Shown one piece after another: positions 33,604 through 43,400 of a stretch of DNA of 50,604 nucleotides. Within the stretch, counting starts at the first letter, position 1. The number at the start of each line of letters is the position of its first letter. Source of the stretch: Azonexus sp. (GTDB taxonomy: Bacteria; Pseudomonadota; Gammaproteobacteria; Burkholderiales; Rhodocyclaceae); the NCBI GenBank assembly GCA_031274715.1, contig JAISPT010000036.1, forward strand, positions 1 through 50,604. Reading direction: 5' to 3'. The notes beneath the pieces are model-generated. The model was given only the letters and a program-made list of their open reading frames with translations, was not told the origin of the DNA and did no database searches. The position numbers and the translations under genes are program-made.

Positions 33604-33649
33604 CATTGCTTGTTCATTTCTCATAACAACCCTAGCCACGGAGCCACTC

Positions 33650-35491
33650 ATGAACAGCCATGGCATCACGCCGGCATGCGACGCCCGCATTGAGGATTTT
33701 CCCGCTAACGCCGCCCAGGAGACGCCGCAGGTCGCCGACCTGATCGTCGCCTACCTCGAGCAACTGGGCATCGACTACATTTTTGGCATTCCCGGCGGCG
33801 CCATCGAACCACTGTACAACGCCCTGGCGCGCAGCAGCCGGCGCGGCGGCCCGCGGCCGATCGTCGCCCGCCACGAAGCTGGTGCTGCCTTCATGGCTGA
33901 CGGCTATACCCGCGAAACCGGCAAGATCGGCGTTTGCTGCGCGACCTCCGGCCCCGGCGCGACCAATCTGATCACCGGGGTCGCCTGCGCCTTCGACAAC
34001 AGCATCCCGATGCTGGTCATCACCGGCCAGCCGTCGCTGCCCTCGTTCGGCAAGCGCGCCCTGCAAGAATCAGCTTGTACCGGCGTCGATACGCTCGGCA
34101 TGTTCCGCCACTGCACCCGCTACAACTCGCTGATCTCGCATCCCGAGCAGATCGAGTCGAAGTTGATCACCGCGCTGCAACGAGCCGTCCGGACACCGCG
34201 CGGGCCGGCGCACCTGAGCATTCCGCTCGACATTCTGAAAAGCCCCAGCCCGGTCCAGGTACCGTCCTACGACATCGGCGACAAGCTGCGCCCCGTCTCT
34301 CAACTCGACACCGAGGCTACCGACGAATTGCTCGAGCTGCTGCGGCGGGCGCGCAACGTCCGCCTGCTGATTGGCGGTTCCTGCGGCGAGGCCATCGGTA
34401 TCATCCTGCAGTTCGCCACACAGCACGACATCCCCTTCGCTACCACGCCGGACGGCAAGGGTCTGATCAATCCCTGCCATCCGCTGTATCGCGGCGTCTT
34501 CGGTTTCGCCGGCCACCACACGGCCAACGCGTTACTCGATGACGAGGCTGTCGATCTGGTGTTGGCGGCCGGCACCAGCATGAATGAATGGACCAGCAGC
34601 GGCTGGAGCGACACCCTGCTCAACGAAAAACTGGTGCATATCGACGAATCGGCCGAACACTTGGCCCGTTCGCCGATGGCCCGCCTGCATGTACACGGCC
34701 GGCTGCTGAATATTTTCACCCGCTTGATTGAGCGCAGCCCCGGGCCGCGGAACGCTGGCCACGCCAGCGTCAACCGGCCAGCGCCACGCGGCTCGCACGA
34801 AGACATGCTGGCCGCTCCAACGCAATTCAACAGTCCGGCTAGCCCGATCACCCCGCAGCGCCTGATGCGCGATCTCGGCCGCCTGTTTCCGCCGAAAACC
34901 CGCTTTCTCGCCGATGCTGGTAATAGCGTCGCGTGGTCGGCCCATTACCTCAATCCGGCCGACCGGCGCCACGGTGAACGCCGTCTCGGCGGTGACAGCC
35001 AGCGCCGCAATAGCGGCCGGCGCCACAGTGTCGGTGGCTGGCTGCGTCTGACCATGGATTTCGCGCCGATGGGCTGGGCCATCGGTGGCGCCATCGGCAC
35101 GGCGGCCGGCAATCCGCAAGCACCAGCCGTTTGCATCACCGGCGACGGCAGCCTGCTGATGAACGGCCAGGAGATCTCGGTCGCCGTGGCCGAGGGACTG
35201 AACGTGATTTTCGTCGTTCTCAATGACCAGGCGCTGGGCATGGTCAAGCACGGGCAGCGCCTGGCCGGCGCCGAGCGCATCGGCTTCCAGTTGCCGGCCA
35301 CCGACTTCGCCGCCATGGCGCGAGCGATGGGCGCCAACGGCCATACCATCCGCTCGCCGCAAGACCTGGCGGACCTCGATATCGCCGCGATCTGCCACCG
35401 GCGCGGCCCGACCCTGCTCGACGTGCATATCGACGGCGAGGAAGTCCCGCCGATGAACCTGCGCATGCAAGTACTCGGAACCGACCTGTGA
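33650..35491 (+). CDS. ThDP-dependent enzyme of the acetolactate synthase/decarboxylase family, function unknown
   Basis: A 613-residue protein with the three-domain POX/AHAS layout. The N-terminal Pyr domain contains FGIPGGAIEPLYNAL (45-59) and the catalytic Glu76 in ARHEAGAAFMADGY, then TSGPGATN. The middle domain includes LRRARNVRLLIGGSCGEAIG. The C-terminal PP domain has GDG at 498-500 and the closing ND near 525, the ThDP/Mg motif. It resembles AHAS large subunits, but no ilvN-type small subunit is nearby and the genes behind it are not ilvC. An Arg-rich insertion (438-462, eight Arg) lies just before the cofactor motif. It heads a tight operon with two citrate-synthase-fold proteins, 10 bases upstream of the first. 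It probably decarboxylates or ligates a 2-oxoacid; the substrate is unknown. Confidence 0.85.
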   Translation: MNSHGITPACDARIEDFPANAAQETPQVADLIVAYLEQLGIDYIFGIPGGAIEPLYNALARSSRRGGPRPIVARHEAGAAFMADGYTRETGKIGVCCATSGPGATNLITGVACAFDNSIPMLVITGQPSLPSFGKRALQESACTGVDTLGMFRHCTRYNSLISHPEQIESKLITALQRAVRTPRGPAHLSIPLDILKSPSPVQVPSYDIGDKLRPVSQLDTEATDELLELLRRARNVRLLIGGSCGEAIGIILQFATQHDIPFATTPDGKGLINPCHPLYRGVFGFAGHHTANALLDDEAVDLVLAAGTSMNEWTSSGWSDTLLNEKLVHIDESAEHLARSPMARLHVHGRLLNIFTRLIERSPGPRNAGHASVNRPAPRGSHEDMLAAPTQFNSPASPITPQRLMRDLGRLFPPKTRFLADAGNSVAWSAHYLNPADRRHGERRLGGDSQRRNSGRRHSVGGWLRLTMDFAPMGWAIGGAIGTAAGNPQAPAVCITGDGSLLMNGQEISVAVAEGLNVIFVVLNDQALGMVKHGQRLAGAERIGFQLPATDFAAMARAMGANGHTIRSPQDLADLDIAAICHRRGPTLLDVHIDGEEVPPMNLRMQVLGTDL

Positions 35492-35501
35492 GAGGCGCTG
35501 G

Positions 35502-36344
35502 ATGAATTCGCACGACACCCGCTCCGCCCCAACCGGTACCGTCCTCCACAGCCGCCTGTGGGCCGAGGATGCCGAAGCCGACGATCCGTTCACGGCCAAC
35601 GCCTGCTACTGCAGCGGCTACAACGTGTTCGGCGACCTGCTGCAACATGCCACCTACCCGGCCTACCTGTACCTGCTGTTCCGCGGTGAGAAACCCGCCC
35701 CCGGGCAGGTCCGGGCGCTCGAGATACTGGCCGTGGCCATCGCCAACCCCGGGCCGCGCGACCCCTCGGTACATGCGGCGATAAGCGCCGGTGTCGGCGG
35801 CTCCCCGGCCGCCGCCGTACTGATGGCGGCGCTGGCTTCCGGTGCCGGCGTCTCCGGCGGCGCGCGTGAGGTCTTCCTGTGCCTGCGGGCCTGGGAGCGC
35901 TGCGCCTGCGACCTCGAACGATGGCAACAGCAAATGCACGACTGGCGCCGTCCCGGCAACGGCAGAATGGAGGTCTGGCCAGAACCAGAACACCCGCCCG
36001 GTCACGCGCCTTACGGCGACCGTACCGCGCTTCCAGTGCAACAGACCCTGGCGGCACTGACCTCGGTTCTTGCCGATGGGCGCCTCCACTGGCTGCAGCA
36101 GCACCAAGCGCAGTTGGTACAGTGGGCCGGCCGCCCCCTAGCGATGCCCGGCGTCATCGCCGCCGCGCTCGCCGATCTCGGATTGAACGCCGAACAAGGT
36201 GAAATGCTGACGCTGTTGCTACGCCTTCCCGGCGCCGCCGCCCATGCGCTGGAACAACAGGAGATCGGTTTTCGCCGCTTTCCCTTCCCGGCCATCGATA
36301 TCGTCGACGACCCCGCTCGTCCGGCCGCAAGGAGCCTCCCATGA
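35502..36344 (+). CDS. Citrate synthase/citryl-CoA lyase-fold protein A, active site degenerate
   Basis: A 280-residue protein shorter than citrate synthase and about the size of citryl-CoA lyase-type relatives. Family-like segments are YCSGYNVFGDLLQHATYPAYLYLLFRGE (about 36-63), a helix pair at 88-115, GVSGGAREVF (116-125) and RLPGAAAHALEQQE near 241-254, which matches the 'RlpG..AHalEe' helix of the family. Compared with GPAHGGANE of the window's own GltA, the first catalytic His is Ser118. The second His may survive as His168 in PPGHAPYGDR, and the catalytic Asp region reads LAMPGVIAA (213-221) with no Asp. It overlaps the next gene by four bases (ATGA). It is either a pseudoenzyme or an enzyme with changed chemistry, probably paired with the next protein. 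Confidence 0.65.
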   Translation: MNSHDTRSAPTGTVLHSRLWAEDAEADDPFTANACYCSGYNVFGDLLQHATYPAYLYLLFRGEKPAPGQVRALEILAVAIANPGPRDPSVHAAISAGVGGSPAAAVLMAALASGAGVSGGAREVFLCLRAWERCACDLERWQQQMHDWRRPGNGRMEVWPEPEHPPGHAPYGDRTALPVQQTLAALTSVLADGRLHWLQQHQAQLVQWAGRPLAMPGVIAAALADLGLNAEQGEMLTLLLRLPGAAAHALEQQEIGFRRFPFPAIDIVDDPARPAARSLP

Positions 36345-37162
36345 GCCTGCTGGAAGCATGGGAAGGAACGCTGCGCAGCACGGTGGGCGGTTGCTTTCCT
36401 GGCGAACGCGCGGTCTTTCGTGGCCACGATTTACACGCCGAGCTGCGCGGCGCCGATTGGCTCGACCTCTACCTGTTCGGCATCACCGGCCGGCGGCATA
36501 CCCCGGCCCAGCTCAAGGTGCTGCACGCCATCTGGGTCAACACCAGTTACCCGGACGCCCGCCTGTGGAACAACCGCGTTGCGGCACTGGCCGGCAGCGC
36601 GCGCAGCACCGGCAACTTGGCCATCAGCGCCGCGCTCGCTACCTCGGAGGCCGCCATCTATGGCCGCCAGATCGACATCGCCACCGCCGATTTCCTGGTT
36701 CGCGCTCAGGCCGCGCTAGCGGCCGGCCAGTCGTTGGTCGACATCGTCACCGCGGAACTGCAGGCCAATCGCCGCATCAGCGGCTACGGCCGGCCGGTCG
36801 CCAAGGGCGCGGCCGACGAGCGCAACGCCGTGGTTCTCGAGCTGGCAGCCAGCCAGGGATTGGCCGACGGCGCCTACGTCAAGCTTGCCTTCGCCACCGA
36901 GCAGACCTTGCTGGCCGGCCGCTGGCGGATGCGCATGACATACGCCGCGCTGGCCGCCGCGCTGGCCCTCGATATCGGTCTGAGTCCGCGCGAATACTAT
37001 TTGTATATGTTGCCCGCCTTTCTCGCCGGCATGCCGCCGTGCTTCATCGAAGCCGATGCCCGGCCGGAACAGGCAACCATGCCCTGGCGCTGCAGCGCCA
37101 TCGTCTACCAGGGGCCGCCGCGCCGCCATTGGCGGGAGCAGAACGCCTCCGACCATGATTGA
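36341..37162 (+). CDS. Citrate synthase/citryl-CoA lyase-fold protein B, active site degenerate
   Basis: A 273-residue second member of the same fold, coupled to protein A by an ATGA overlap. Recognisable pieces are DLYLFGITGRRHTPAQLKVLHAIWV (42-66), ARSTGNLAISAALATSEAAIYG (87-108), the loop ISGYGRPVAKGAADERN (146-162) that aligns with GFGHRVYKNFDPR, and a C-terminal IVYQGPPRRHW that matches the citrate synthase ending. The second catalytic His is replaced by Arg151, no HGGA motif exists (YGRQIDIATADF instead), and the Asp of NVDF is replaced around Thr200 (RMRMTYAA). Loss of all three catalytic residues argues for a scaffold, an allosteric partner or new chemistry. The last gene before the TonB receptor, 84 bases on. 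Confidence 0.65.
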   Translation: MSLLEAWEGTLRSTVGGCFPGERAVFRGHDLHAELRGADWLDLYLFGITGRRHTPAQLKVLHAIWVNTSYPDARLWNNRVAALAGSARSTGNLAISAALATSEAAIYGRQIDIATADFLVRAQAALAAGQSLVDIVTAELQANRRISGYGRPVAKGAADERNAVVLELAASQGLADGAYVKLAFATEQTLLAGRWRMRMTYAALAAALALDIGLSPREYYLYMLPAFLAGMPPCFIEADARPEQATMPWRCSAIVYQGPPRRHWREQNASDHD

Positions 37163-37246
37163 TGCATTGCTATGACTAGGGCTTTCGGCTAGATTGCCAG
37201 CTACAACGAATGGAATAAGCCCCAGGCCTCGGGAGGGAGGTTACCG

Positions 37247-39271
37247 ATGCAGCGATTGCGCCCGCTTTCAGCCTTGCTGCTGGTCACCGCCAGCGGTTTG
37301 GTTGCCGCCCAGCCACTGACGGAAGAAGAGGATCTGGCGCAGGCCTACGGCGACAAGAATTTCGTCTCGATCGCCACCGGCACTCGGCAATTACTCAGCA
37401 AAGCACCCTCGGCGGCGACGGTAATCACCGCCGAAACCATCGCCAACATGGGCGCCCGTACCGTCAGCCAAGCTCTCGAGGCCGTGCCCGGTCTACACAT
37501 TTCACGCAACAATCTGCAGAACCTCTACACCCCGACCTATGGCATGCGCGGCATCCTGACCGGCACGTCGCCGCAGGTGCTGATGATGGTCAACGGCATT
37601 CCGCGGACCAGCGTCTATCTCGGCAACCCGGACGAACAGATGGTCGAACTGCCGGTCGACAACATCGCCCGCATCGAAGTCATCCGCGGCCCCGGCTCGG
37701 CCGTTTACGGCGCCGACGCCTTCGCCGGCACCATCAACATCATCACCAAGACGGCCGACGACATCAACGGTACCTTGATCGGTGCTGGCGGCGGCTCGTT
37801 CGACAGTTGGGGCACCTGGTTCCAACACGGCGGCCGGCATGGCGATCTGGATGTCGCCGCCTACTTCAAGGTGGGGAGTACCGATGGCCAGCGGCGAATC
37901 ATCGCCCACGACGCCATCGGCCGCAGCGGCCCGGTCAATGTCGGTTACGACAGCGTCGACGGCCAGTTCGACATCGGTTATGGCAATTTCCGCTGGCGCA
38001 CCAGCTATACGCTGCGCCGCGACGTCGGTACCGGCGTCGGCATCTTCGGCGCCCTGGACCCCACCGGCAAGATCCGTAGCGAGCGTCTCTCCAGCGACCT
38101 CTCCTGGAGCGACGCCAATTTTGCCCGCGATTTCAGCCTGACCCTGCAAGCCGCTTTCATGCACCTGGCCAACGAGGTGACGACACCCCTGGTGGTGGTT
38201 CCCGGCGGCGTTGATCCGACTTTTCCCGAGGGCATGATCGGCGACCCAAGCAAATGGGAACGCCAAGCTCGCTTCTCGGCAACCGGCATCTATTCCGGTT
38301 TCGCCACGCACCGGATCCGCCTGGGCCTAGGCCACGATAACCTGGAAATCTACAAGACCCGCGAAAACAAAAACTTCACCCTATTGCCACCGCCAAGCCA
38401 GTTGCCAATGTACCGGGCCAGCGGCGCCAATCTGTTTCTCTCCCCGCACCAGCGCCGCGTCAATTATTTCTATCTGCAGGACGAATGGAATTTCGCCCGC
38501 GACTGGACCTTGACCGGCGGCATCCGCCGCGACATCTACTCCGATTTCGGCGGTACCACCAACCCGCGCCTGGCCTTGGTTTGGGAAGCGCGTCACGACC
38601 TGACCATGAAGCTGATGTACGGCAGCGCCTTCCGCGCCCCCTCCTTCGTCGAGCTGTACGCCACCGGCAACCCGCTCATCATGGGCAATCCGAATCTGCG
38701 GCCGGAAAAGATCGATACCCTGGAAGCGGCCTTCACCTGGCAACTGAACCGCGACCTGCAAACCAGCCTGAGCCTGTTCCAACACAAGATCACCGACATC
38801 ATCAGCCAGGTCGGCGACACCTACCGTAATGGCGGCAAGCAAAAAGGCCACGGCGGTGAGCTGGAGGTAAACTGGACGGCGACCGACAACCTGCAACTGA
38901 CCGGCCATTACGCCTACCAGAAGAACACCGACGAGACGACCGGCCACGATGCCGGCTATGCCCCGCACCACCACCTATATGCCCGTGCCGACTGGCGCTT
39001 CGGCTCCGGCTGGATGCTCAGCGGCCAGGTCAACCGTGTCGCCGACCGCAAGCGGGCCTGGGGCGATACCCGTCCGGCGCTGCCCGACTACACCTCGACC
39101 GACCTCACGTTACGCAGCACCAGACCCCGCCAGGGCTGGGATTTCTCGCTGTCGGTCTACAACCTGTTCAACGCCGACATCCGCGAACCGAGCCGGGCGG
39201 ACTCCGGCATCATCTACGACCTGCCGCTACCGGGCAGGTCGTTCTGGCTCCAGGCCCGCTACAACCTTTAG
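37247..39271 (+). CDS. TonB-dependent outer-membrane receptor
   Basis: A 674-residue protein with a signal peptide (about 1-21). The plug domain covers about 50-160: APSAATVITAETIANMGARTVSQALEAVPGL, then GMRGI, MMVNGIPR, and RIEVIRGPGSAVYGADAFAGTINIITK, all standard. A 22-strand barrel follows with the receptor motif NPNLRPEKIDTLEAAF (about 482-497), and the end is FWLQARYNL (Leu rather than the usual Phe). No clear TonB box is visible. Barrel sequence resembles colicin I/vitamin B12/siderophore-type receptors, but the ligand is not assignable. It has a strong GGGAGG site and is followed after 7 bases by an orphan binding protein and a giant sensor, suggesting a role in signal uptake. Confidence 0.93.
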   Translation: MQRLRPLSALLLVTASGLVAAQPLTEEEDLAQAYGDKNFVSIATGTRQLLSKAPSAATVITAETIANMGARTVSQALEAVPGLHISRNNLQNLYTPTYGMRGILTGTSPQVLMMVNGIPRTSVYLGNPDEQMVELPVDNIARIEVIRGPGSAVYGADAFAGTINIITKTADDINGTLIGAGGGSFDSWGTWFQHGGRHGDLDVAAYFKVGSTDGQRRIIAHDAIGRSGPVNVGYDSVDGQFDIGYGNFRWRTSYTLRRDVGTGVGIFGALDPTGKIRSERLSSDLSWSDANFARDFSLTLQAAFMHLANEVTTPLVVVPGGVDPTFPEGMIGDPSKWERQARFSATGIYSGFATHRIRLGLGHDNLEIYKTRENKNFTLLPPPSQLPMYRASGANLFLSPHQRRVNYFYLQDEWNFARDWTLTGGIRRDIYSDFGGTTNPRLALVWEARHDLTMKLMYGSAFRAPSFVELYATGNPLIMGNPNLRPEKIDTLEAAFTWQLNRDLQTSLSLFQHKITDIISQVGDTYRNGGKQKGHGGELEVNWTATDNLQLTGHYAYQKNTDETTGHDAGYAPHHHLYARADWRFGSGWMLSGQVNRVADRKRAWGDTRPALPDYTSTDLTLRSTRPRQGWDFSLSVYNLFNADIREPSRADSGIIYDLPLPGRSFWLQARYNL

Positions 39272-39278
39272 CACCGCC

Positions 39279-40421
39279 ATGAAATTATCACTCTCTCATA
39301 TCCTGGCGGTAGTTTCCCTGGTTGCTGCAAGCCTCGCGGCCCATGCCGAAGTCAAGCGCATCGCCGTGATCTATGCCGAGGACGACGACCCGGCGCAACA
39401 GCACTTCGCCGGCCCCTTGCAGGGCATCGACCAATTTCCCGGCATCGAGATTCTGCACTTGGCGCTGGACAATCCCGACGATCCGCTTCTCGTCAACTCA
39501 TCATTGCTCCTCGCCCAACGCAAAGTCATCATCAAGCTGGCTGCCACTGGCAGCATCGGTCCGATCGCGGTGTTCTACCCCGACATCGGCGAACCCTATC
39601 GCAGTGTCTTCTCGAAAATCATCGAGGGCATCGAGGAAAATGCCGATACCAAGGTCACCAGCTACGCCATCGGCAGCAATTTCAACGCCGAAACCGTTTC
39701 CAGCGAACTGAAGCAGCGCGACATCCGTGTCATCATCGCCCTCGGACGCAACGGCCTGCGCGCCGCTAGCGCGCTCGACAAAGACATCGTGGTGGTCGCC
39801 GGCGGCATCGTGTCGGTACCGGCAAGCGACGAGCGCAGCAGCACCATCCTTAGCCTGGCGCCAGACCCGGCCCTGCTGTTCGCCAAGCTGAGAAGCTTGG
39901 CCCCGAAAATCCAGCGCATCCACGTCGTGTTCGATCCACGCCAGAATACTTGGCTGATCAAGCTGGCCCGCGAAGCGGCCCGCAACCAGGGCCTGGAACT
40001 GCTGACCTACGAAGCAAGCGACCTGCAAAACGCCGTTGCCATCTACAGCAACATCTTCGCCAACGCCGACCCCCGGCGCGATGCGCTGTGGCTACCGCAG
40101 GACAGCACCACCGTCGATGAGTCGGTAGTCCTACCGCTGGTGCTGCAGGAATCATGGGTCCGGGGCATTCCGGTGTTCTCGAGCAATGTCGTCCACGTCA
40201 AGCGCGGCGCACTGTTCGCCCTCTACCCGGACAACATCGAGCTCGGCCGCAACCTGGCCGCCTCCGCCGTCGGCCTGGCCAGCGGCAATCCCGGCGCGCG
40301 TGGCGTATTGCCCCTGCGCAACGTGCTGACCGCCTTCAATACGCGTACCGCCAGCCACCTCGGCCTGGCGCCATCGCCGGCCCAGCAGCGTAGCTTCGAC
40401 CTGCTCTTCCCGGAGCAGTAA
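39279..40421 (+). CDS. Orphan periplasmic ABC-type substrate-binding protein (ABC_sub_bind/TrpX-like)
   Basis: About 380 residues with a signal peptide (MKLSLSHILAVVSLVAASLAAHA). The mature part has the two-lobe layout of the TrpX-like binding family: IAVFYPDIGEPYRSVFSKIIEGIEE, then LKQRDIRVIIALGRNGL, VVVAGGIVSVPA, IQRIHVVFDPRQNTWLIKLA, GIPVFSSNVVHVKRGALFALYPDN and LGRNLAASAVGLA. There is no permease or ATPase gene with it. The start at 39279 is 7 bases after the receptor stop; an upstream in-frame Met lies inside the receptor gene. The sensor kinase follows after 6 bases. I infer that it presents a ligand to that kinase. Confidence 0.82.
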   Translation: MKLSLSHILAVVSLVAASLAAHAEVKRIAVIYAEDDDPAQQHFAGPLQGIDQFPGIEILHLALDNPDDPLLVNSSLLLAQRKVIIKLAATGSIGPIAVFYPDIGEPYRSVFSKIIEGIEENADTKVTSYAIGSNFNAETVSSELKQRDIRVIIALGRNGLRAASALDKDIVVVAGGIVSVPASDERSSTILSLAPDPALLFAKLRSLAPKIQRIHVVFDPRQNTWLIKLAREAARNQGLELLTYEASDLQNAVAIYSNIFANADPRRDALWLPQDSTTVDESVVLPLVLQESWVRGIPVFSSNVVHVKRGALFALYPDNIELGRNLAASAVGLASGNPGARGVLPLRNVLTAFNTRTASHLGLAPSPAQQRSFDLLFPEQ

Positions 40422-40427
40422 GGGTTC

Positions 40428-43400
40428 ATGGCCTACCTCTCCGGACTGTACAGCCGTTTCCGGAAAACCACCTTCCGCCGTCAACTGGCGGTCTTGTTCA
40501 CCATCGGCGTACTGTGCGTCTCACTGCTCGCGGCACTGGCCACCTCCTGGCAGGGTAGCCGTCAGCTCCATGCCAACAAGCTGCAGGATGGCCTGCGTGT
40601 TTCGCAGAATCTGGCCATGCAAAGCCGCCTGGCCCTGGCCTTCGGGTCGACCGAAAACGTCGCCGAGGCTTTCGCCACCGCCGCCGCCTCTCGCGACATC
40701 ACACACATCGAAATCCGCTACACCGATGGCCGAATCCTGTTCGAATACGGTACGGCCATGGCCGCCGACACCCCGGCCAGGCCACCCGACGCCAACGCCC
40801 GGAGCGCCTACGTCGACGAGGAAAACGCTGCCGGCTGGCGCTTCGTTGCCCCGGTCTGGTCGCTGTCCGGCCCCGACTCGCCGTTCGAAACGACCGAACG
40901 CAAGGACGTCCTGCTCGGCTTCGTACTGGTCGAACAAAGCAAGGCAACACTGAAAACGCTGGTCCGCGAAGTCTTCCTGGTCAATTTCGCCGTCAGCATC
41001 GCCTTCGCTGCCCTGTTCGCCTTCGGCCTGCGCCAGCTCGCCCGTCGCCTGATCCGGCCCCTGGCCGACCTGTCGGCGACCATGGCCCGCGCCGGACAGG
41101 GCGAAAGCGGGTTGCGCGCCGACCTGTCCGGTCCGCGTGACCTGGCCGATATGGCGCATGCCTTCAACAACATGATGGAAGCCCTGGAGCAGCGCGAACA
41201 GGAATTGCGCACGGCGCGCGACAGCGCCCTGCGCTTCGCCCACCTGAAGGCCAATTTCGCGGCCACGGTCAGCCACGAGATCCGAACACCGCTCAACGGC
41301 GTGATCGGTACCCTGGACATGCTGAAAAGCGGCCGAACAACACCGGAGCAGGCGGAATTGCTGGGTCTGGCCTGGGATTCCGCGCAATATCTGCTGGAAC
41401 TGATCAACAACATCCTTGACTTCTCCCGCCTCGAGGCCGGCCGCATGGAAGTCGACATCAGCGACTTCGCGCTGCAACCGCTGATCGACAGCATTCTGGG
41501 CATGTTCACCGCGACCGCCGCCGCCAAGCACTTGAGCCTCGAAACCGACATCGCACCGGAGGTGCCGCCGGTCCTCAGCGGCGATCCGGCACGCCTGCGC
41601 CAAGTGCTGATCAACTTGATCGGCAACGCCGTCAAATTCACCGAGCGCGGCTCGGTCAAGCTCTCCGTGACCGGCAGCTACGACGGCCGGCAGTTGCGTT
41701 TCGAAGTCAGCGACACCGGCATCGGTATCGCCGCCGACCAGCGTGCCAGTATTTTTGATTCCTTCACTCAAGCCGATCCGAGCACTACCCGCCGCTACGG
41801 CGGTAGCGGTCTCGGCCTGGCCATCAGCAAACAGATCGTCGGCCTGCTCGGTGGCGAAATCGGCGTCGATAGCAACCCCGGCACCGGCAGCCGCTTCTGG
41901 TTCACCCTGCCCTGCCGGGCCGGCCAACTGAACCAGGCCAGCCGCCACCCCGCTACCGAAAAACGCCTCGGCCGCCACGCCCGCATCCTGATTGCCGAGG
42001 ACAATGCCACCAACCAAGCCGTGGCCGTCGGCATGCTGCGACGACTGGGCTGCACCTGCGGCATCGCTGGCAACGGGGCCGAGGCCGTGGCCCGCTGGCG
42101 GGAGGAAGCCTGGGATCTAGTTCTGATGGATTGCGCAATGCCGGAAATGGACGGCTTCCAGGCCACCGCCACCATCCGCCGCGAGGAAGCCGACGGTCGG
42201 CACACGCCGATCATCGCCATGACCGCCAACACGCTGGCCGCTGACGTCGAGCATTGCCGGGAAGCCGGTATGGATGACCACATGGCCAAACCACTGACCC
42301 TGGAAGCGCTGACCGGTCATCTGCACCGCTGGCTGCATTGGGTGGCGCCGGATAACGATGCGCCAGCGATCGAAACAGGCGATACGGCCGATGCAGCAAT
42401 CCCCGCGCTGTCGTTCGACGGCGGTGTGATGGCATGCTTGCGCGATTGCCTCGGCGAAGCCCTCGGCGAAGCGATCCGTCCTTTCCTCGAAGACATGCCG
42501 AGCTACCTGCAAGAGATGGAAGAGGCGATCGCCGCTAGCGATGCCGACACGCTACGCCGGCTCGCCCACGTCGTCAAAGGCGCGGCTGGCAATCTCGGTG
42601 CCCTGGCCATGGCCAGCGTCGCCCGCGACATGGAAGCGCTGGCCGAAGCCGGGACGCACGCCACTAGCAACGAACTGCTGCTGCGCCTGCGCACTGAGTT
42701 CGCGGTCATCGAACCAACCCTGCTCGCCGAGCTGGACGAGCCACCCAGCCTGCCGCGGCCGCAGCCGCAGCCGCAAGCCGATGCTGCCGTGGTGTTGGTT
42801 GTCGACGACGACCGCAGTACGCGCGCCGCCCTGCGCCACGCCCTGCACCAGAGTGGCTTCCGGGTAAACGAAGCGAGCAATGGCACGGAAGCGCTGGCCT
42901 GGCTGGAGGAACATCCGGTCGACGCCATCCTGATGGATGCGCTGATGCCGGTCATGGATGGCTTCATCACCTGCCACGCGGTCAAGGCGCATCCGGAGTG
43001 GAAGGGCATCCCGGTACTGATGATCACCGCCCTCAACGACCGTCACTCAATCGAGCGCGCCTTCGAAGCCGGCGCCAGCGACTTCATTCCCAAGCCGATC
43101 CACCTGTCGGTGGTCAACCAGCGCGTACGCCGGATCATCGACGCCACCCGCGCCGAGCGCCACGTGCACCAACTGGCCTACAGCGACACCCTGACCGGCC
43201 TGCCCAACCGCTTACTTTTCGTCGAGCACCTAAACGATGCCATTTCCCACTGCACGGCCAACACAGGCATGCTGGCCGTGCTGTTCCTCGATCTCGACCG
43301 CTTCAAGTTCATCAACGACACGCACGGCCACGAAGCCGGCGACCAGTTGCTGGCAACCATGGCCCTGCGCCTGAAAGGCTGTATCCGCACCGACGACTGC

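Larger units (their letters stand above)
33290..33649. other. 360-base divergent regulatory region between acnB and the ThDP-enzyme operon
   Basis: No gene is seen here. From left to right it holds the acnB leader, an AT-rich core with the acnB promoter and a partial GntR-type site (33394-33431), a featureless GC-rich middle, and a compound palindrome at 33572-33603 ahead of the ThDP-enzyme gene, whose ribosome-binding GGAG is at 33639-33642. Confidence 0.7.

Noticed and set aside
33598..33614. Sigma54-like TGGC...TTGCT ahead of the ThDP operon
   Set aside because: The GG and GC elements are six rather than ten bases apart, so it cannot be a sigma54 promoter.
33650..35491. Assignment of the ThDP enzyme as ordinary acetolactate synthase IlvB
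   Set aside because: No small regulatory subunit or ilvC follows, the neighbours are citrate-synthase-fold genes, and an Arg-rich insertion interrupts the C-terminal domain; a generic family call is safer.
38949..39278. 110-residue N-terminal extension of the binding protein
   Set aside because: It lies inside the TonB-receptor gene in another frame; the Met at 39279 starts a proper signal peptide just after the receptor stop.
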